Part shown: positions 11,900 through 22,041 of the stretch, piece by piece
Numbering within the stretch: position 1 is the first letter of the stretch
Layout of the letters: each line of letters starts with the position of its first letter
DNA from: Tetracentron sinense
Taxonomy: Eukaryota > Streptophyta > Magnoliopsida > Trochodendrales > Trochodendraceae
DNA length: 64,000 nucleotides
Direction: 5' to 3'
Assembly: GCA_015143295.1 (NCBI GenBank)
Contig: JABCRI010001343.1
Coordinates: 186,001 to 250,000 of the forward strand
Position numbers and translations under genes: made by a program
Notes under the pieces: generated by a model
What the model was told of the DNA's origin: nothing
Databases searched by the model: none
What the model saw: the letters and a program-made list of their open reading frames with translations, nothing else

Positions 11900-12570
11900 T
11901 CTCTCTATCTCTCAACTGGTGCAATTACAGCAAAAGTAACGTTGATGAACATTTGGGTGGGTTATATTATTTCTTTTTTTATATATATATATTTAAATTT
12001 CAGCAAGGAATTAAAAGGAACCATTTTTATACTATATTTCATCATTGTTGGTTTAATGAATGCAAGATGGACGATAATGGGTATATGAGTATGCAACAAT
12101 ACATCATTTTTATTTACTGGGTCTCTTTAATGTAAGAAAAATAATGTCTAGTTAGATAAACCTTGTCTCCACTCTATAGGTTCTTTAGAGGATAAGGCTT
12201 TCTACGTGTAATTATTATATTTTTCTTTACTAACATCTGTAGGGGTCGTGCCAACCCCTCTTCAACTGGGAGGATTTTCATGGAAAAAAAATATATTTTG
12301 GGATAATTATAGCAGGATACTTTGCTCTCACTATATCTCTGTAAGCTGTTGAGGGTGAAATTGGATCGGGAGAGTACAGAAGAAACCTTGAATTCTGGGG
12401 AGCGGGGGTTATCCTCTTTGACTCCGTTTTGCAGGCTGTTTTTTTTTCTTTCTTTCTTTTCCATTCTTTGTCTGGTAATGGGCTGGTGACTGTAAACGTT
12501 GACTCTTCCCAAATTTGTGCAGGTCACGGCCTTAGTCGCTTTCGAACCCTAAGCAAAACTGATGTAATTC
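11900..12570. other. MIR390 3' region and intergenic DNA
   Basis: The sequence downstream of the hairpin probably contains the rest of the primary transcript. Its 3' end cannot be placed. No protein-coding gene is recognised. Confidence 0.4.
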
Positions 12571-12573
12571 TTG

Positions 12574-12830
12574 AAGTTTTTTTTTTTTTTGATGAAAGAA
12601 AAATAAACAACCAGGACCCAAAATAACCTAAACAATTGGGCCCACGCCGAGCCAGAACCTTCCTACACCCCAAGGCGGAAGATTTAACTGCTGAAAATTC
12701 CATGCCGCTGAGAGAAGAACCAAAGGAAGCAAGCTTGTGAGTATAAGCCTTTGCTGTCCGAGGAGTATGTTGGACGTTGATGACAATCTTCCCATCCAAT
12801 GCCATCTGAATATCTAAATTCTAGGAGTTC
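12574..12830 (-). mobile_element. LINE 3' end, RNase H remnant
   Basis: Read on the minus strand, a frame contains PRTAKAYTHKLASFGSS, which resembles the C-terminal end of the RNase H domain of plant L1-type LINEs (typically ...ANxxADxLAxxG). It is followed by a short tail and a poly(A) tract, seen as a T run at 12579-12591 on the plus strand. The copy is strongly 5' truncated, as is usual for LINE insertions. The family assignment rests on this short similarity. Confidence 0.5.
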
Positions 12831-12982
12831 GGATGGGCAACAGCGCACGCAGTTGCCCCTTTGTCTTGCAAAAGAGGGGCCCACTTTCAAGAGGGGTAAA
12901 GTGGGAATGAAAAAAAATAGGCCACATTTTTTGTAAGACACAAAGGGACAATAGCAAAACAGCGTGCGTTGTTGCCCATCCT
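12830..12982. mobile_element. Short MITE with about 35-bp inverted repeats
   Basis: The left end has GGATGGGCAACAGCGCACGC and the right end has the inverse GCGTGCGTTGTTGCCCATCC. CCCTTTGT/ACAAAGGG words extend the pairing. AAATTCTAGGAGTT on the left and AAATTCTAGAAGTT on the right of the element are near-identical and may be a decayed or offset target duplication. Confidence 0.6.
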
Positions 12983-13067
12983 AACTCAAATTCTAGAAGT
13001 TAAATAATGCCAAAATTTTATTTGTGATGTTGTGCTTTCTTTTCCATTTTCTTCCATTTAGGCGTTT

Positions 13068-13355
13068 GCCTCAGATTCTCTGACCAAGTTAGAAAAGGCT
13101 TATCTCCGGGTTCCATAGAATAGGGGACAAGTTGTGGAGAAGTCAAAATCATGGGGCCCATGATTTTGACTTCTCCACTCACACTAAGACATGTGGCGAT
13201 AAGTGTTTGAGAATAAGGGGGAGAGATATCAAATAGGGAGAAGTCAAAATTATGGGGAGAAAATGAAATAATTTCTCCCCATTTTTAAGCCAACTGTCGC
13301 ACTATGTATGGAACCCCGAGAACCCTTTTTGGCTTCACTAGAGACAATCCGAGGC
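13068..13355. mobile_element. MITE carrying the shared AAGTCAAAA module
   Basis: The left end (GCCTCAGATTCTCTGACC...) and right end (...GAGACAATCCGAGGC) are imperfect inverses. GGTTCCAT and ATGGAACC mark the inner edges of the arms. The interior holds GGAGAAGTCAAAAT words facing ATTTTGACTTCTCC, and an ACATGTGGCGATAA word. It resembles the elements at 3024, 32189 and 61503. Confidence 0.6.
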
Positions 13356-13397
13356 CGCATGGCGTGATATGGAGCATGGACCGTACCAATATATGAG

Positions 13398-13614
13398 GGG
13401 ATCGGATTTGGTCTTGCACTCGCAAGACCAAAACCGTCTTGCCTAGGTTCAGCATCTGACATGTGGCGAAAAAGGGAAAAGTCATTTCATTTTCTCCCCT
13501 ATTTTTTGACTACTCTCCAATTGATATCTTCTCCCATTTTTATCGCCACAGGTTGAAAGTCCACCTATAGCAAGACGGTTTTGGTCTTGCGAGTGCAAGA
13601 CCAAATCCGATCCC
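13398..13614. mobile_element. Mutator-type MITE, near-perfect 45-bp inverted repeats
   Basis: The element starts GGGATCGGATTTGGTCTTGC and ends with the exact inverse; pairing continues to about 45 bp on each side. The flanks ATATATGAG (13389-13397) and ATAGATGAG (13615-13623) are a 9-bp target duplication with one mismatch, typical of Mutator-like elements. Near-identical arms suggest a recent insertion. The core shares the AAGTCATTTCATTTTCTCCC module with other MITEs. Confidence 0.8.
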
Positions 13615-13763
13615 ATAGATGAGTGCGTCAGCTACATGTACGGTATGGGATGGAGTACAATATATATGGGTAATGTTGGCTACACGTTTTCAAAGGAAAA
13701 ACATGTGTTATTGCATTCTACTAAGAGAAAGACACGTGTTTTGCACTAACACTATATTTAGTA

Positions 13764-14097
13764 AACAATGGGGGTTGGTGCTAATGGCCAAGACCACGCC
13801 TGAGAAGTGGAGGTCCTAAGTTTGAATGCTACCTTCCTCTTGTTAGCCATCCTTAGGGATTTATCCCTCATTTCTAATGCGTGTGAATTGGGTGGGGGGG
13901 TTTGCATGTGCCCGGGGGATTTAGTCAAGTGCTCTAAGATTTATCCCTCATTTCCTTATGCTCCCTTCTTCTTGTTGGCCACCCTTAGGGATTTATCTGT
14001 CATTTCCTAATGCGTGTGGATTGGGTGGGGGGTTTGCACATGCCCAGGGGATTTATTCAGGTGCTCTAAGAGGCTCGGATACCCTCGTCACAAAAAA
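13764..14097 (+). mobile_element. SINE (Au-SINE-like) with internal duplication
   Basis: A perfect 16-bp target duplication, AACACTATATTTAGTA, flanks the copy at 13748-13763 and 14098-14113. The head (GTTGGTGCTAATGGCCAAG, then GGTCCTAAGTTTGAATGC) resembles a tRNA-type promoter, and the copy ends in a short A tail. The body contains GAATTGGGTGGGG and GCCCGGGGGATTTAGTC, as in plant Au SINEs. A segment of about 130 bp (GGGATTTATC...GTGCTCTAAG) is present twice in tandem, making the copy longer than usual. Confidence 0.85.
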
Positions 14098-14113
14098 AAC
14101 ACTATATTTAGTA

Positions 14114-15547
14114 TATATATAAGTGAGTCTTGAAAGAAAATAGTGTTAGCATTATCTTCTACATATGTATTGATAGAGAAAGATGAATCTGGCTATGGCT
14201 ATGGTATCAGTGGCAATGTATGCATTCTTGTTTGGCTCTCACAAGATGGTGTAGCAGTTGAAAGACCTACTATTTGGCCAAGCTAACATATTAGGCTTTA
14301 CTTTCTAACCAATGAGCTAAGACCAACACCACTAGCCGGGGTTGCGGCCTAATTGAGTTATGATTAAAAAATAATAATCTTCTTGGGGCAAGGAGAGTAC
14401 TTACTAACCCAAACCTCCTAACTGCTACTCGTTCCAGCTTAAACCTTGCTCCTGCTCTCAAACCTCGCTTTTAGTGTTTGAGAGAGAACACCTCAGAAGG
14501 GTTCAACTTTTGTAGATTGCAGTTTATGATTTCTATATATAGAGTGCAATTTATGGTTTGTGGAGATCACTGTTTCACCTGCGTAATTTTTGTGTGAAAA
14601 TTTTATCTTGATACCTATTCTTTATTTTAAGTGAGATGTATTTTGCTATTTTAATCATTGGTGATCTTATAATTGAATTTGGAAGAATACATTTAATATA
14701 TCAACAGTATTGATCTTGTTTACTTTGACTACAAATTTAAATGAATCATTCTTTCTTATAATTTAGAAAGTGAAAATGATATATTTTCATCTATAAGTAA
14801 TTTTCAATAACTATCAAGTATATAGGATAATGTTCATGCAAGGTCATGAACGTGATCAAGTCCACGAAGACCAAATTGAACGGGCAATCCCATAGATACC
14901 TAACTCGGGTTTGGTATTTGTAGAAAACTAATTTTTTTCACATTTTCAAAACTACCCTTTATGTTCATCTCAATAACTAAACTGCCATCAAATTTTCAAC
15001 TGTGTGAACTTGTTACTGTTCATGAAAAGTAACATTCTCATATATATATATACTAGCAAAGCCCTCGTGCGATGCACAAGAGTACAAAGAAAAATGAAAA
15101 AAGAATAACAAAAAAAAAACAGTTGAGAGGACTCTTGAGAAATATTGGGAGGAATTGTATCCTTTGAGAGAGAAAACATGAATATGAGATATATGAGAGA
15201 AAATCTAGGAAGAGATCATTGTTGGTTTTTTTGGGATCAAATGGTGGGTGAGAATTATTGTATAGATGTGAGAAGAAAATAATGAGACTTAATAGATGGG
15301 GATAGAGAGAAAAAAGTGAGGGAAGTGACACGTTTCTACAAACCCTTATCCGTGTGAGAAAATAGAGTATCCCCTTGAATCCCTCCAATGATTTTTGAAT
15401 GAGAGAGAAATATGTGTGTGTGTGAGAGAGAGTTAATGGCTGAGATTAAAAAAAGGTGTCACATGACATCTTTAAAATAGAACTCATAGGATTCCTGTGA
15501 TTGAATATTGGAGAACAAAAAGAGCGGTTAGGTGACACTTATTTCTT

Positions 15548-15585
<38 letters not shown>
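14114..15585. other. Intergenic DNA
   Basis: No gene is recognised. The minus strand at about 14235-14330 has an A-box-like TTAGCTCATTGGTTAGA that could mark another SINE head, with no tail seen. TA and GA microsatellites occupy about 15549-15588. An open frame at 15053-15388 is low-complexity and unsupported. Confidence 0.4.
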
Positions 15586-15586
<1 letters not shown>

Positions 15587-15590
15587 TAGC

Positions 15591-15990
15591 ATTCTAATGA
15601 GTCATGTTCATTAAAGCATTTAATGAGCGGTCCCTAATAATGTGAGACGTGGTGGGTTGCTATATGATCGAACTGTTGGATGTCAAGACGAGTCTACTAA
15701 GAGACACTTGGTAAAAAAATCAGCTCGATCAGATGTTTATAGACCATCCGATTGATGATGGGAAGATTAACCTAAATAGGGTCTAGTGAACCCTAAGGGG
15801 TTAATGCTGATAAACTAGGGTCTAATCGAAAGGTCTAAATACATCTGATGAAACTAATTTTTTGACACGTGTCTCTCAATGGACCCACCTGATCAACATC
15901 CAACTGTCGGATTTAAAAAAAAATTGTCACATGTCATCTTTCTAGAGGGACCACTCATTAAAAGCTTTAATGAGCATGACTCATTAATAT
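15591..15990. mobile_element. TIR element with about 60-bp arms
   Basis: The left arm starts ATTCTAATGAGTCATGTTCA and continues through TTAATGAGCGGTCCCT. The right arm near 15930-15990 is the imperfect inverse, ending CATGACTCATTAATAT. Length is about 400 bp with no coding content. Microsatellites on both sides hide any target duplication. Confidence 0.6.
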
Positions 15991-15994
15991 CCTT

Positions 15995-16028
<34 letters not shown>

Positions 16029-16066
16029 CGGCGCTTCAGAGGTGCTCTATACCCTATTGTTAGCTC

Positions 16067-16263
16067 CCCTACAAGAAAATCTTGGCTTTCGTGCCACGCT
16101 CTAGCCCCCATACTTTTGAGGAAAAATATTAAATTTATGTTTATATTATTTCAAAAAAATGTAAACGGACACAAACAGATGAGAGGGTCCATAACTTGGC
16201 TCCCCAACCCCCAATTATTAGCCCCTACAAGAAAATATCTTGACTCTCGTGCCACGCTCTCAA
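16067..16263. repeat. Dispersed direct repeat pair
   Basis: TAGC..CCCTACAAGAAAAT and the following TCGTGCCACGCTCT occur at about 16067-16102 and again at about 16218-16261. The intervening DNA is unrelated to either. Origin unknown. Confidence 0.6.
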
Positions 16264-16423
16264 GGAGGGGATTATATTTCAAAAAATCTAGTCGAGAAAG
16301 ATAATTTGATTTGACTATCGGGCACATGGGGAGTCCGTTGTGGATGGGGACAAAGGAGCCACCTTGCCTACAACATATTGTTGCACTTTTTAAATGAAAT
16401 CTGAGATCCCATTTAAAGGGATA

Positions 16424-16452
16424 GATGGTGGGGGTGGGGGTGGGGGTGGGGA
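16424..16452 (+). repeat. G-rich (GGGGGT)n run, G-quadruplex-prone
   Basis: Four runs of at least four guanines separated by single T residues lie at about 16428-16450. This fits the formal G-quadruplex motif with very short loops. It sits in non-coding DNA, so function is unknown. Confidence 0.6.
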
Positions 16453-16454
16453 AT

Positions 16455-16604
16455 GTGCTTGCATAGTGACTCCATCTCTTCCTCTTTAGACGGAGGAATT
16501 TACTAGTCCGAGGATTCTCAAACGCTAGAATGTGCTTCAACAGTGACTCCACCTCTTCCTCTTTAGATGGAGGAATTCACGTAGTCTGATAATTTTCAAA
16601 CGCT
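16455..16604. repeat. Two-copy tandem repeat, period about 75 bp
   Basis: Two copies (about 16455-16527 and 16530-16604) share GTGACTCCA.CTCTTCCTC, GGAGGAATT and CAAACGCTAG words with scattered substitutions. Confidence 0.75.
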
Positions 16605-16850
16605 AGCCCAACACCTATTAGCCCAACAAATAACACCAAAGGTTCTTCAAGATTTAAATCCTATTAGAGAGCGCATGAGGATTTTGTCCGGGCATGGACA
16701 AAGTCACTTTAGATCTAGGTTGGCTTGATGTTCTTTTGGGTTGCTTTCAATAAAAATGAAAAGAAAAGTCTATATATATATATATAGACTTTTACATATC
16801 ATAAATAAGAGATTGCCTACTATAATACAATCCAATACAACTATACATTC

Positions 16851-16974
16851 ACACGCCTGGTTTGTCCTAGTGGTATTATATCTCCCTATAGGGAGGAGTG
16901 ACTCGTGTTCGAGTACTCCCCTAACCCCTGACATAGATAGATAAATGATATAGCTGATTATCAAAAAAACAAAG
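16851..16974 (+). mobile_element. Short SINE with 14-bp target duplication
   Basis: ACAACTATACATTC occurs exactly at 16837-16850 and 16975-16988. Between them is a 124-bp unit with an A-box-like TTTGTCCTAGTGGTATT, a B-box-like GTGTTCGAGTACTCC and an A-rich 3' end. All the hallmarks of a tRNA-derived SINE are present. Confidence 0.85.
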
Positions 16975-16989
16975 ACAACTATACATTCT

Positions 16990-18560
16990 AATAAGGCGGA
17001 GAATATGATTATAGTAATTTCGATTAAAAGAAACATTGCAAACATTATGCTATTATGCAATTTTATCTCAAAAGTTGAGTAAGAGTTGGGTATTAAAATA
17101 CGGAAATGCCAAAAAATAAAAAATGGATATGTTCGATTAAAATTTCTGGACCACACATCATTTCATACCTATTGAAATGGATACGTTTAAGTAATTAAAT
17201 ACGATTTTACTTAATGAAGATGTATAGATTATTCCATCAAAAAATTAGTATTTTGTATAACTCTTAAAGGCTAATGTTGACTAACTAGAATTAATACACA
17301 TTTTTGAAGTTCGTCGGATGGTTTAGACAATTTGGTTGTGACTTATTTTTTTGCTGCATGTTAATGAGAGTATCTTTAATGAATTTTTTTGATTTGATTA
17401 AAAAAATGTCATGTTAAATTTTGGTGGTTGATAACCAATTTCACCAAGTAGGTGAACATCAGATTTGCCTATACATATGCATTGCATCAACTTGTTGAAT
17501 AAACAGCAATATCTACATTTTTTTTTTTTGAACAAGTCGAATACAAAAATATTCTACGCGTACACATTTACTAATTAGGAATGAGTAAATGATTCCACAC
17601 CTATAAAGCTCACGTGTCCTTCGTTCTATTAAGTTTCCTAATATATTATCAAATATGCTAGCCATACTCTTATAGATGAAATGACACGTGCTATTTCATT
17701 AGTTTTGCAATTGTATAAAGCAATAATTTTTTTTTAAATTCAAAATATTGTTGATATAATCTTTTGTAAAAATAATATGATTACACATGTCACTTCACCA
17801 ATGCTAATATAAAACTTCATGGTTGAGTGATGTGACAATCAAGAGACCATTAGCCAACTTAACTACTAAACGTGTTAACTATTTTCTAAAGATTATCCCC
17901 CCCCCCCCCCAAAAAAATATTATACTTGAGCAGAATGTAAGCTTTCTACAAGCAAAAAAACAAACTTTGGAACACGCAGAGTATCTTATCTGACCCTAAT
18001 TAATAATTTGCATTGTCACTGCAAAAAAACAAAGGCATTGCCTCTACAAATGGAAATAAATAAGAAACAAAAAATTACGCCTTGCCTTGCTCAAACATGT
18101 GTTACATTTTATGTGCCCTTTGACACTTGTTATAGAAATTTTTGATTCTAGATATATTTTATTTTCATGTTTTGGGTATAAGGCATCATTATAGTTGTAA
18201 ACAAAGTGAATTCTAAGCGGATAATAGTAAATTTGAATTCGTATATCTAACTATCGTATTTCTTTGGATTTGTTTAAATATCTTATGGATAGTGAAATAA
18301 AGTATTCGATTCTTATTAGAGTATTTGAATGTTGGATAATATCTTAATTATTCAATATTGGATCTTATTGGCCGACTGGCCTAACCCGGTTAGTCTAAGG
18401 GCCCTTTTGCATAAGCCTCTAAACCCAAGTCCGTCCAACTAAGTAATCAGGCCGGGCCTTGAGTGGGCCAGCCTTGCCCATTGACACCCGTCCCTAGTCC
18501 CTAGTGTGATCCACTAATCCCTTTCTTCTATGTAACAGAACAGAACCTCTTCTCTGCTTC
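16990..18560. other. AT-rich intergenic DNA
   Basis: No gene is recognised. It contains a C homopolymer at about 17897-17910. A GGCC-rich stretch near 18360-18510 ends in CATTGACACCCGTCCCTAG, resembling a hAT-type MITE end, but a matching left end was not found. Confidence 0.4.
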
Positions 18561-18564
18561 TGCC

Positions 18565-19342
18565 ATGGAAAACTCGAGAGATGATTCGGAACATGAATCT
18601 CTCTCGAGATTAAAACCTCTGGTTTCAACCTTCCAAACCCTAAATCACCAATTTCTGCAACGATGCACTGTTAGCGGGACTGCCAAAGGCAAAGGGAAGA
18701 TCAAAACTGGACAGCCATTGAAGCGATCCACGATCCATGATCCCTAAGAAAAAAGGAGCAGGATCTTCTTCCGGAGAAGGAGGTCGAATGATCGAAGCGA
18801 CTGATCGCCTGAACAAGATGGTTGATTCATGTTTGAATGCTCCGGCACCGATCCGGTACCTGACTCCAAAACAAATGGAATGAGAAGCAGTGCGAGAAAA
18901 GCTGGGGCTTATCACCAAAGATCGACAAATGGAGCTTGATATGTTGAAGAAAAGGAAATCAGAAAAAGAAAAACGTTGAGGAATCTCCAATGATTTTCGA
19001 GACTCCGGGTTTAGATATAATCTCTTTAGGTCTGGTCGACAGGAAGTATATTCCGAAGTTTTAGTTGACGGTTGAAGACGGTCGGCGACTCGCAAAGGAG
19101 TACAATAGGGTTTTGATGAGACGCCTCCGCACAAGGCAGACAGCAGAATCGACTTTGCTGCTGTTGAAGAAAGAGGCGATCGAGGCGCTTCCAGAAAACT
19201 TGAAGACGATTGCATTGGTGCCCGATCTAACACCGTTCCCTGCAAATCGGTTCATGGCGACGTTAACGCCGCCGATAGAAGGTTACATTGAGAAGATCAT
19301 GGAGGCAGCGAGGAAGAACATCGGGAAGGAGAAGCTCAGATG
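18565..19342 (+). pseudogene. Decayed copy of a conserved-looking plant protein, probably retro-derived
   Basis: A chain of three frames reads in order along the plus strand: a 60-codon opening from ATG 18565, a middle section with PIRYLTPKQME and EKLGLITKDRQMELDML, and a 3' section with TVEDGRRLAKEYNRVLMRR and PDLTPFPANRFMATLTPP ending at 19342. Frameshifts near 18748 and 18980, plus in-frame stops (after PKQME and before LTVEDG), break it. The composition is clearly coding-like and basic. There are no introns between the parts, which suggests a processed copy, but no poly(A) or target duplication was found. I do not recognise the family well enough to name it. Confidence 0.6.
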
Positions 19343-19344
19343 AC

Positions 19345-20830
19345 CAGAGGTCAGGGTTCTGTTTATCTGTTGATTGTTTCCTTGCTGAATTTTGTTATAG
19401 GATTTTTGATCGGTGAACTGAGAAATATATTTCAAATGGAAGATCTCCCATTTCTTTAGTGTTGAATTGAGAAATTTTAAGTCACATCTATCTGAGATTG
19501 CAATCTCATCATTTCCATGGAACAGATCTCTCATTTCTTTTGTGTTGAATTGGGAAATTCTAACTCTTATCTATCTGAGATTGCAATCTCATTTCCATGC
19601 AACGTCATATAACCTCATATAATTTCATTTAAGTAAACACATCCTTAGTCCTTACCAAGAGAAAATGCAGTATTAGTCATGTCTGTTTAGGGTCCGTTCT
19701 TTCTAAGACTTATGAAGCTTGGCACTTTACACTTCGTCATGGTAGTTGGTAGGAAAATTGAGTTAACTTTGTCAAGGTTTTTAACAAGATTAATTCTTAC
19801 CATTGTTTATGAGATTTGAAATCATTCATTTTGCTTCATTTAAAGTCTGACGGGAATTGCAATCCAATAGATGAAAACCATCATACATCTAGTTCTCAAA
19901 AGAAAATGTATATTGTCCATTGACAAAACTTGCAAAGTGCCGGATTTTATTAGTCTCCGCAAAAGAATGAACCACCCTTAAGTTAAATCTAGAGAAGAAG
20001 AATTCAAAGTTGTACACCACTGGCAACTCATGGACTCTTCTTCTTCTCACCCTACTTAGTTTATCCTGACAGTAGGTAGAATAGCTGGTCTGATCTCACA
20101 ATTTATTCAAGTCATTGCTTACTTTATTTATCGAGGTGTCTTAGTATAAATGTGTGATTAACTGATAACCGTTCTGTATCAGAAAAAATATGCCCAATTA
20201 GTTAATCTTGTGTCTTAAAATATGTTCAACAGGCTCAGGGAGAAGGTCCAAGCTGAACATAAACTCAGTCTAAACTTGCTTAAAATTAAGCCTCCAAGGG
20301 ATCCTTTAGCACCAGCTTAGGAATATTGGTGGTCATTGTACCTAGTTTGGCCTTGGCAAGCCAACACCTTCTGCCATCCTTGGACTCAAACTCCTAAGTA
20401 CTTCACACCGTTACGGCACTGCTCCCAATCTTTCTGTGTTGTTCATGTGACGCTTACATGCAAATAAGAATAAGATTCACAAAAAGCATAGAACCCGAAT
20501 AATTTTTGTAGACATTATAAAATTAATACGAAACCAAATTGAAAATTCTTGTAAACAAATTTGAGTTCAATCTTTGACTCAAATGGATGAGAATTCTCCC
20601 AGAATTGACTTTAATCAACTCCAAAACTCCCTATTTGATTTTATGTGGTTAACCTTTTGAATTCTAAGCTGATTTCTACTCCAACATTGAAAATCAAAAC
20701 ATATGGCTTTCTGAAATACTAACTTAACAACATGACTTTTCCTACAACAACTTTATAACAACTCAAAGGAAACTCTTTTCAAAAATGAATTGCTCCCCTC
20801 ATTGTAAAATGGGATGTGATCCTTTGCATC
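19345..20830. other. Intergenic DNA, no gene recognised
   Basis: A diverged direct repeat (GATCTC.CATTTCTTT.GTGTTGAATTG, about 19440 and 19525) is visible. Otherwise there is no element boundary, RNA or coding signal I can support. Confidence 0.4.
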
Positions 20831-20833
20831 TTA

Positions 20834-22038
20834 GGGGGTGTTTGGCATTGTTCCTAGAGAACTTTTTTCTGTATCTTGGGAACCAAATCCCTCTAGACGT
20901 GTTTGGTAGCGTTTCGAATCGGAATGATTTATCGGAATCACGTGTTCCCGGCCAAAGTTTTTGGGAACGATAAAAATAAGCTCTCAAAGAGCGTGTTCTC
21001 TAGAAATCGTTGGGGTCGACGCTCTTTTATAATTAAAAAAAATCCCAACATTCGTTCTTCCTCATCCCCTTTTCTCCTCAGTCATTCTTCCTCATCCCTT
21101 CCTCCCATTCTTGACAGCGAAAACATTCTCTGAGATCTCACCGGCGATGAAACAGGTACCTCTCAGCCTCCACTCTCTTCTTCATCTCTCTTCCTCCCAA
21201 CAAGCGATTATTTGCAAAGAATACGACCTTCCTATTCACACGCCCAACGAGCACACCCAGAAGCACAATAGGTTCCTCCTTACTGATGTTAAGCTCTTTG
21301 CATCTGGATACCAATTTCCAAAAGCAATCTGAGTTCTTTCTCTTCAGAAGATTTGGGGGTTTGGGACTTTGGGTACCTCAAATCACACCTCCTCCTTCTC
21401 ATCATCTTCACGTTGATGGGCAACAGGGTTCAAGTAGGTAACCAACATAAAGGTTAGTAGGAGATGGAGCGATAATGATTTTTTTTACTGTTCTTCATAT
21501 CAGCCCTTCATCCTTCAACAGATCTAGGATCTTTTGGTAGAAATTAAATTAAAAAAACAAGCTTCTACTTAAAATCTCTTGATTTTGATATTCCTTTGTA
21601 TTCTCTAATCGCCCTTTAAAAAAAAATTATTTTGCTATGTCTTTCTATGTGCTCCGCCTGGGTTTTGTTTCATTGAACAGATTGTTGTAAATACAGTTTT
21701 TTTTTCTTTTTACACAGGCATATCATCCAACAGCTGCACCATTAACAGACTTGAACCTGTCCACCTATGGGGACTCGGCACAACTGCAGGGTGTGGGACA
21801 GTTGAGGGAAGCCTTTTTTGGTTTTAGAGAGGGGATGCAAACTGAGATTGTATCATTACGGAAGTAGTACTAGATGAACAGTGATCTATTTTCTTTCTCA
21901 TCCAAACACGAACGTGTTCTTTTTTGTTTATCTAAGAATGATTCTGGCCGACAATACCAGCACAGAATTGTTTTAAAAAATTCAGATTGATCTGTTTTTG
22001 GAATCAATGAATTACTAGAAACGATGCCAAAGACCCCC
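20834..22038. mobile_element. PIF/Harbinger-like element, TTA target duplication, possible captured exon
   Basis: The element begins GGGGGTGTTTGGCATTG and ends with the inverse CGATGCCAAAGACCCCC. TTA lies directly outside both ends (20831-20833 and 22039-22041). Ends of this form with a 3-bp TTA duplication are typical of PIF/Harbinger. At 1205 bp it is longer than most MITEs. No transposase is visible. Its interior has a T-rich tract and AG at about 21700-21718, followed by an open frame to a stop near 21867, which looks like a host exon. Confidence 0.65.
21719..21867 (+). pseudogene. Exon-like captured fragment
   Basis: After a strong polypyrimidine tract and ACACAG acceptor, an open frame reads AYHPTAAPLTDLNLSTYGDS and on through GQLREAFFGFREGMQTEI to a TAG. 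Composition looks like a real terminal exon. No matching upstream exon with clear domain content was identified, although ATG at 21146 followed by a GT could be one. The source gene is not recognised. Confidence 0.35.
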
Positions 22039-22041
22039 TTA

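Noticed and set aside
11749..12135. 128-codon open frame across the MIR390 hairpin, a possible micropeptide
   Set aside because: It reads through the miRNA stem and into low-complexity T-rich DNA. Known miRNA-encoded peptides are short and upstream, so nothing here supports translation.
15053..15388. 111-codon hydrophobic minus frame
   Set aside because: Composition is driven by AG-rich low-complexity sequence on the plus strand.
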